Source: Cryphonectria parasitica EP155 (taxonomy: Eukaryota > Ascomycota > Sordariomycetes > Diaporthales > Cryphonectriaceae). From it: a stretch of 64,000 bases of DNA. Of the stretch, positions 57,047-64,000 are shown piece by piece. The notes beneath the pieces were generated by a model. The model worked only from the letters and a program-made list of their open reading frames with translations. It was not told the DNA's origin and ran no database searches. Where the stretch lies: positions 1,116,001 to 1,180,000 of the forward strand of contig NW_024468917.1 in the NCBI RefSeq assembly GCF_011745365.1, given 5' to 3'. The position numbers and the translations under genes were made by a program. Each line of letters starts with the position of its first letter. The stretch's first letter is position 1.

Positions 57047-59671
57047 ATGGCGGACTCGGTGACGGACGCCCACCAGGGCGCCGGTGGTGATGCTCCCACC
57101 AGGAGTGATTCCATCGACGAATTTAATGTCTTTGACGATGCCAAAACATACTACACCGACTCGCGACATAAGATCAACAGGGCCACTGCCCGGACTCGCA
57201 CCTTCTCTCAGGTACGCATACACACACACACACGCACACAAGGCTGTCTCGGGGTGCGCGGACTCGGGCCAGATAGATGAATCAATGCTCACATGATGGG
57301 GTCGCACAGAATAGTCTCCTGCAGCAGATGGAGAGACTGGGCTTGAAGGAGCCTTTCCGGCGAGGTAGTCATGGTATGTCGTGTCTCAGATCTTCAGAAG
57401 ACCGTTCCCACCCTTTCAAAAGGACAACTCTGGCTAACCTGCTGCTCTCCTCCGACCTGCGCAGACGAGAGTACTCTCCAGACGAGCCGACGGTTCCTGA
57501 TCCAGGTCGACCCAACCCTCGAGAGCCTCCAGTCGCAGGAGGATACAGATGGCAACATGCAGATCACCATTGAGGACAACGGGCCCAAGGTAAACTCGAA
57601 TCCCTCCCCCATATGACGACACCGTCGTAGTATATCTGCCTGGGTAGCTCGAAGCTAACCTGCTCGCTTGCGATAGGTGCTGTCTCTACGGACGGCCGCG
57701 TCCGATGGCCACCACAGGTTCGATATCCGGGGGACCTACATGCTGTCCAATTTGCTACAGGAGCTTTCCCTAGCCAAGGAGTACGGCCGCAAGCAGATCA
57801 TCCTCGACGAGGCCCGCCTCAACGAGAACCCCGTCAACAGACTGTCCCGCCTGATTCGCGACCATTTCTGGGAGGGTCTGACCCGCCGGATCGACGCCTC
57901 GACCATCGAAGTCTGTGCCAAAGATCCTAAGGACTGGACGGACGATCCGCGACCGCGCATCTATGTCCCGTGGGGTGAGCCCGAGCAATTTGACTTCTAC
58001 ACCAAGATCGCCAAGGAGCGCCCGGAACTCAGGCTGGATGTCTGTCGGCTGCCCGAGTCTGACAAGATCACCCCCGAGCTCATCCGAGATATGAACGATG
58101 CCCCTGGTCTCCTGGCCATCGAAATGGAGAAGATCATCGACCCAAAGACGGGCGAGGAGACCTTGCGTGGTCTGCCTTTTGTCGTACCTGGCGGCCGCTT
58201 CAACGAGTTCTACGGCTGGGACAGCTACATGGAGTCCCTGGGCCTCCTGGTGGACAACAAGGTCCATCTCGCCAAGTCCATGGTCCTGAACTTCTGTTTC
58301 TGCATCAAGCACTACGGCAAGATTCTCAACGCCACGAGATCTTACTACCTGGGCCGGTCACAGCCGCCCTTCCTCACAGACATGGCCCTTCGTGTCTACG
58401 AGAAGATCAAGCATGAGCCCGGCGCTCTTGACTTCCTGCGGACAGCTATCCTAGCTGCCATCAAGGAGTACCACAGCGTCTGGGTGTCTGAGCCTCGACT
58501 GGACCCAGTGACGGGCCTGTCTCGATACCGTCCTATCGGTATGGGCGTACCGCCGGAGACAGAGGCCACCCACTTCGTCCATGTGCTCGAGCCGTACTGC
58601 AAGAAGTACAACATGGAGTTCAAGGAGTTTGTCCGAGCATATAACCACCGCGAGGTCGACGAGCCAGAGCTGGATGAGTACTTCATGCACGACCGGGCTG
58701 TGCGTGAGTCGGGACACGACACGTCGTACCGCCTGGAGAGAAACTGCGGCAACATGGCGACTATTGATCTCAACTCGCTGCTGTACAAGTACGAGACAGA
58801 TATCGCACGTACCATCCGCGGCATCTTCGGTGACAAGCTGGCGATCCCTGCTGAGTACTGTGTCGGACCACTCAAGCCAGGCCAGGTCGAGACGTCCGCC
58901 ATCTGGGACCGGCGTTCCAGGAGGCGCAAGCTGGCGATCGACAAGTACCTCTGGAATGAGGAAGAGGGCATGTACTTTGACTACAACACCGCCACACGTG
59001 AGCAGTCCAACTACGAATCCTGCACCACCTTCTGGGCTCTTTGGGCGGGTGTCGCCGCACCCAGGCAGGCAGCGGCCATGGTCACCAAGGCCCTGCCCAA
59101 ATTTGAGGCGTACGGTGGTCTGCTGGCTGGCACGCTGAAGAGCCGCGGAGAGATCAGTTTGCAGCGGCCCAACCGGCAATGGGACTACCCGTACGGGTGG
59201 GCACCACAACAGATCCTGGCGTGGACGGGTTTGTACCGCTATAGCTTCACAGAGGAGGCGGAGCGGCTTGCGTACAAGTGGCTGTACATGATGACCAAGG
59301 CGTTTGTGGACTTCAACGGGGTGGTCGTCGAAAAGTACGATGTAACCAGGCCAATCGATCCGCACAGGGTCGATGCCGAATACGGCAACCAGGGCCTGAA
59401 CTTCAAGGGCGTTGCCAAGGAAGGGTAAGTTGCTCCCACCTCCCTCTTCCGCTGGCCACTGCTGGACGCAGCAGGGTCTGGTAAGTAACAAATTCTTTCG
59501 TGCTGACATGCCGTCGTGAACAGTTTCGGCTGGGTCAATGCCAGCTACGTCTATGGCCTGCAGATCGTCAACGCCCACATGCGCCGCGCGCTGGGCACCC
59601 TGACGCCGTACGACACCTTTGTCAAGGCCCTCGACGAGAATCGCGCCAAGGCACTGTCCGAAATGGATTAA
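57047..59671 (+). CDS. Neutral (cytosolic) trehalase, GH37
   Basis: Five exons (57047-57211, 57310-57373, 57465-57589, 57677-59424, 59524-59671) give 749 residues, the usual length. No signal peptide is present, so the enzyme is cytosolic. It splits trehalose into two glucoses when stores are used, as in spore germination and recovery from stress. Both trehalase signatures are present: [14 protein letters not shown] at 289-302 and [10 protein letters not shown] at 619-628. The N-terminal part has the calcium-binding-like block [14 protein letters not shown] and the sequence RRGS (72-75), a protein kinase A consensus. In related fungi such sites activate the enzyme. A short intron splits the codon right after RRGSH. 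Confidence 0.95.
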
Positions 59672-61945
59672 ATCCCTTCAAGGATTGCATTCTCCTGCTT
59701 ATCTCTCCCTTCTTTTGTTTGTCCCTCTTTTCTTTTCGAAGAACGCAAATCATGGTCCAAAGCGCAAGAGAACGAGACAGTGGGCGGAAGAGGAAGAGCA
59801 TTTATCCTAGACTATGCAAAACAGAACAAGAAACTAGACAGATTCAAGAGAAGAATTCCAGCAGCACTCATGCGTCAGGGCCAGCCTTCCATATGTGGTC
59901 TTGAGAGCTCACAGCACGAAGCCCTGCTCTTCGTTGTGTTGCTGTGAACAACTTGGGTTGGTGAGCACACGGGAGGTCTAAATGAGTATATTATTATTAT
60001 GGCTACTGGCACATACATTGAGAGACTGATACAATTTTGTTGTTGGCCACAATCGCGATGAACGTGTTTTCATGAGTAAGTACACTGAAGGGGTCGGACG
60101 ACATGGACGGGGAGGCTGCGTAATTGTTCAGCTGTCGTGACTCGTAGGTTGGTACGCCATAAGAGCGATGGCAGTATTTAACACAACTCATCGCTCAAAG
60201 ACCTGCAAACAACTTTGGTCTTGGCCTTATACAAGCAGGAACATGTTGTGCGTGGCTTTGCTAACCAGCCAGGGCGAGAATACAGGAGGAAAGGATTATA
60301 TTTCATGACGATACACAACAAAGACCAGAGGAAGAAGAGAAAGAAAAAAAATTGGAGGTATGCTGACCAGTCCACAGACGATCGATGTTGAGCATAACCT
60401 CGGAAGGCAAAATGCTTGACAAGGAGGCGAGACCCTGATGATGAAGATATGATATGATGTGAGAGACTAGCCCGCTTGCCCGTCTTACTGGATAATACCC
60501 TTTACATCCTGGACAAGTTTCGGAAGTTGACCGAGGGCCGGCAGGTTTGCGCCCTTGATTTTCTTCCTAAACTTCCCGCATGTGAAAGCCAGTCTTCCTT
60601 TTCCCTTCCTAGTTAATGTCAAAGGAGTCACACACACACAGACATACACGGAAACGGAAAAGTAGGCAGTGCAGGCAGGTGGGCGCGGGAGCAGAAACGC
60701 AGGGCCAAGGCGTGCTTTGAGTTGGAAGGCTAGCCCAGCCGCTGCAGAGCCGAGGCTCCAGAGAGAGCGCGATAGGGCTTGTTTCCAGGAGCCTCGCTGT
60801 GACTGGGGTGGTAGGCCCGCTGCGGCGGAATGACGATCGGGCCCCTTTCACATGTCACTTGCTTTGACCTGCTGTTTGCCAGAATCTATTTTGGGTTGAG
60901 TGACGAGTTGTGTCGATGTGAGGTCAAGTCTATTTATCAAGAAAAGTATTTTCCTTGATGAGGCTCAATTTTCATCGACAAAAAGAAAATCCTAAGCCAG
61001 GGCCACTCTTCCCAATTCCTTGCACTGCATCATCCATCCACGACGGTTTAGTAGGGATCTATACTTCCCCAGATGTCCAGGGCATACTACATAGTACGAT
61101 TATCTAGCGAAATGCGGGGAGTACTTGTACTGTAAAAAAGAGGGTGGGTGGGTCCCTGCCCAGCACCATCCATCCGACACGATACACGGCTCGAGCAGAA
61201 CCATCTTCGGTAACTCGGCCAATGATCACAAGCCAATTCACTCCCATTCAGCCGAAAAAGGGGGCCTTGGAATACAATCATCCCTGGGAGCCGCACCGCC
61301 AAAGGATGACCAGCAGAAACAAAAGATACATGTCTGATGTGCCGGGCTGCCCTATAAATCAGAAGTACCTTTTTTCTTTTTCTTTCTCGAGATAGAAGGG
61401 AATCCGAACCCCGTGTGATGGGTCCGCTTCTTCTTCGAGGGGGAGGGATCTAGGCTAGTTTACCTTTCTTTTTTTTCCCTCTCTCTAATACTATAGTGAG
61501 TACCTTGCTCTCAGTAGCCGGTTGGCCGAACGCTCCCGATGGCCGACCCAGCAAGTAGTACCTGGCTGACAAGGTTGTGGGAGGTATGAGTTGAGAATAT
61601 AATTGTATCTGATGACCCGGACCGCGAGGTGCTATTGTTGTTTCGCCATCTTCTGTTGACTCATTTAGCTTGTGATTGTGTGAGGTCTTCAGGATTTCCT
61701 CATCCATTATTTTGTTTTTCCCTTCTCTCTCTCTACTTATATTCGTACCGTTAGACCAGTGTCTACAGTAGTAGTAGTAGTAGTTGTACTATCTCATACC
61801 TGTTTACCTACCCACTTACCTACCCACTTACGTTGAGAGAAAAACAGAAACAAGAGGATACAGAACCCACTCCAGCCCCAGGAGAGAGGCAGCAGTCAGA
61901 CAGACAGAGGGACAGACAGAGAGATAAGATTATACACCAACAATC
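59672..61945. other. Intergenic region, 2.3 kb, including the isocitrate lyase promoter
   Basis: No gene was found. Short tandem GTA units (61776-61790) and TACCTACCCACT repeats (about 61805-61830) lie in the last 200 bases, in the probable leader of the isocitrate lyase gene. That gene is normally induced on acetate or fatty acids, but I could not pick out a convincing activator site by eye. Confidence 0.45.
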
Positions 61946-64000
61946 ATGGCGGCCAACAACATGAATAACCCGGCGGTGGACCCCAACACCGAGGATGAGG
62001 TGTTTGCCCGGGAGGTCGAGGAGGTTAAGAAGTGGTGGAGCGACTCAAGATGGAGGCATACCAAGCGCCCCTTCACTGCTGAGCAGATCGTCTCCAAGAG
62101 AGGCAACCTCAAGATCGAGTACCCAAGCAACACGCAGGCCAAGAAGCTGTGGGCTATCCTCGAGGGGAGGTTCAAGGTTTGTCGTCTTCTTTTCTTTCCC
62201 TTTGCTGTCAGTCGAAGATGAGCAAAAAGGCAAGATGGCTGACCAGGGTTTTCTATTCCTGTCTTGCGAACAGAACCGAGATGCTAGTTACACCTACGGC
62301 TGCTTGGAACCCACCATGCTCACCCAGATGGCCAAATACCTCGACACCGTCTACGTCTCTGGATGGCAGTCCTCCTCGACCGCCTCCGCCTCAGACGAGC
62401 CCGGCCCGGATCTGGCTGACTACCCCTACGTGAGTTCACTCAGCAAATCCCCGTCCATATTCCCCCTTCCTGGAGAGCACCTCTTGTGTGTCGTGTCCCT
62501 ACAGGAGGAGGAGATAGAGAACATGCATGGCTCACATATGATCCACCTTGCCGCGTAAAACAGACCACCGTCCCCAACAAGGTGGCCCACCTTTTCATGG
62601 CACAGCTCTTCCACGACCGCAAGCAGCGCCAAGAGCGCCTGACGACGCCCAAGGCACAACGGGCCAACCTGGCCAACATCGACTACCTGCGGCCCATTAT
62701 CGCGGATGCAGACACGGGCCATGGCGGCCTGACGGCCGTGATGAAGCTCACCAAGCTGTTCATTGAGAAGGGCGCCGCCGGCATCCACATCGAGGACCAG
62801 GCTCCCGGCACCAAGAAGTGCGGACATATGGCGGGCAAGGTGCTGGTCCCCATCAGCGAGCACATCAACCGCCTGGTGGCGATCCGGGCGCAAGCCGATA
62901 TCATGGGTGAGCCATATAGTTCCTGAGCTGTGCTCCATCAAACCTGCTTTTTTCGGACCGACAAGAGATTGACAAAACATCTTGCTTAGGCTCGAACCTC
63001 CTCGCTGTTGCCCGCACGGACGCCGAGGCTGCCACGCTCATCAGCACCACGATCGACCCCCGCGACCACGCCTTCATCCTCGGCACCACAAACCCAAACC
63101 TCCAGCCCCTCAACGACCTCATGATGGCCGCCGAGGCAGCAGGCAAGACAGGCGAGCAGCTGCAGGCGATCGAGGACCAGTGGCTGTCGCAGGCGGGTCT
63201 GAAGCGGTTCGACGAGGCCGTGGTGGAGGCTGTCCAGAAGGGCACGCATGTGGACAAGAAGGGGCTGGCGGCCGAGTACCTGAAGCAGTCCAAGGGCAAG
63301 TCGCTCACCGAGGCGCGGGCGCTCGCCAGAGGCCTGCTGGGCGTCGAGGTCTTTTTCGACTGGGACGCACCCAGGACCCGCGAGGGGTACTACCGTCTCA
63401 AGGGCGGCTGCGACTGTGCCATCAACCGGGCCATCGCGTATGCGCCCTATGCGGATGCCATCTGGATGGAGAGTAAGCTGCCAGACTACAAGCAGGCCGA
63501 GGAGTTTGCCAAGGGCGTGCATGCCGTCTGGCCTGAGCAAAAGTGAGTTCTCTCTTTTTTTTTTTTTTTTTTTTTTTTCCTTCCACTGCGTCTGTTGTCT
63601 TTGCACTTTCAGAATTCTTTTTTTGTCTCTCCTCTTATTTTTGGACATGGCAACCGGCGATACCTATTGCTGACCGGGATATCCCCCAATCATCAGGCTG
63701 GCGTACAACCTCTCGCCCTCGTTCAACTGGAAGACGGCGATGCCCCGCGCAGAGCAGGAGACGTACATCCGCCGTCTGGCGTCGCTGGGCTACTGCTGGC
63801 AGTTCATCACGCTGGCGGGCCTGCACACGACGGCGCTGATCAGCGACCAGTTCGCCAAGGCGTACGGGCAGGTCGGCATGCGCGCGTACGGCGAGCTGGT
63901 GCAGGAGCCCGAGATGGAGCACGGCGTCGACGTGGTCAAGCACCAGAAGTGGAGCGGTGCCACCTATGTCGACGAGCTGCAGAAGATGGTCACCGGCGGC
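61946..64000 (+). CDS. Isocitrate lyase (glyoxylate cycle), 3' end beyond window
   Basis: Exons 61946-62176, 62274-62429, 62564-62906, 62990-63542 and 63697 onward give 529 residues up to the window edge. About 20 residues are probably missing. The enzyme cleaves isocitrate to glyoxylate and succinate, allowing growth on acetate or fatty acids, usually in peroxisomes or glyoxysomes. The active-site motif KKCGH lies at 213-217 with Cys215. DADTGHGG (metal-binding), [17 protein letters not shown] and [16 protein letters not shown] are intact. The N-terminus ([21 protein letters not shown]) matches the isocitrate lyase of filamentous fungi rather than the mitochondrial methylisocitrate lyase, as no import presequence is seen. 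The last visible intron contains a run of 24 T. Confidence 0.93.
63555..63578. repeat. Run of 24 T in the last isocitrate lyase intron
   Basis: A homopolymer lies within the intron 63543-63696, between the GTGAGT donor and the TGCTGAC branch site. It is a likely length-variable site. Confidence 0.95.

Noticed and set aside
58451..59578. 375-codon minus-strand frame
   Set aside because: It is antisense to neutral trehalase, with no recognisable domain.

Overview
This 64 kb window is a chromosomal segment of a filamentous ascomycete (Pezizomycotina, most likely Sordariomycetes). Genes are spaced 0.5-4 kb apart on both strands. They carry short GT-AG introns, mostly 50-200 nt, with CTRAC-type branch sites. 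The families point the same way: a LaeA-like methyltransferase, a 7TM-RGS protein, a Fta4 kinetochore subunit, neutral trehalase, isocitrate lyase, and several families restricted to fungi. No bacterial, viral, CRISPR, rRNA or convincing tRNA feature was seen. All gene models were spliced by eye, using matching intron phases, donor/acceptor/branch sequences and protein-family continuity; nothing was searched against a database.

Left part (0-28.8 kb). A caspase-like domain protein with C2H2 zinc fingers (732-3559, +) is followed by a secreted GH43 exo-beta-1,3-galactanase-like enzyme with a CBM35-like tail (5084-6628, +). Next is a large six-exon protein of a fungal-only family with a degenerate C2H2 region (12782-8103, -), then the relic of a flavin amine oxidase (about 15.0-14.3 kb, -). 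A secreted GH31 alpha-glucosidase (15536-18601, +), a doubtful very small gene (20453-20721, +) and a 7TM-RGS signalling protein (20917-23120, +) follow. The stretch ends with a small basic UPF0390 protein (23955-24206, +), a LaeA-like methyltransferase with a 14-nt micro-exon (26119-27612, +) and a DUF985 cupin (28781-28143, -).

Middle part (28.8-48.5 kb). Long non-coding stretches alternate with a Gts1-like ArfGAP/UBA/polyQ protein (32186-34517, +), a calpain-like cysteine protease with a long charged tail (38416-42505, +), a Fta4-like inner-kinetochore protein (43790-42726, -) and an NmrA/isoflavone-reductase-like oxidoreductase (45527-44399, -).

Right part (48.5-64 kb). A 4-coumarate-CoA-ligase-like enzyme ending in -SKI (48523-50331, +), mitochondrial ribosomal protein mL58/MRPL20 (51190-51858, +), an F-box/zinc-binding protein (54197-52474, -), neutral trehalase (57047-59671, +) and isocitrate lyase (61946 to beyond the window end, +).

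There is no sign of one coordinated cluster. The loose metabolic theme is carbon acquisition and storage: GH43, GH31, trehalase, isocitrate lyase and an acyl-CoA ligase. The least explained genes are the caspase/zinc-finger fusion and the large six-exon protein.
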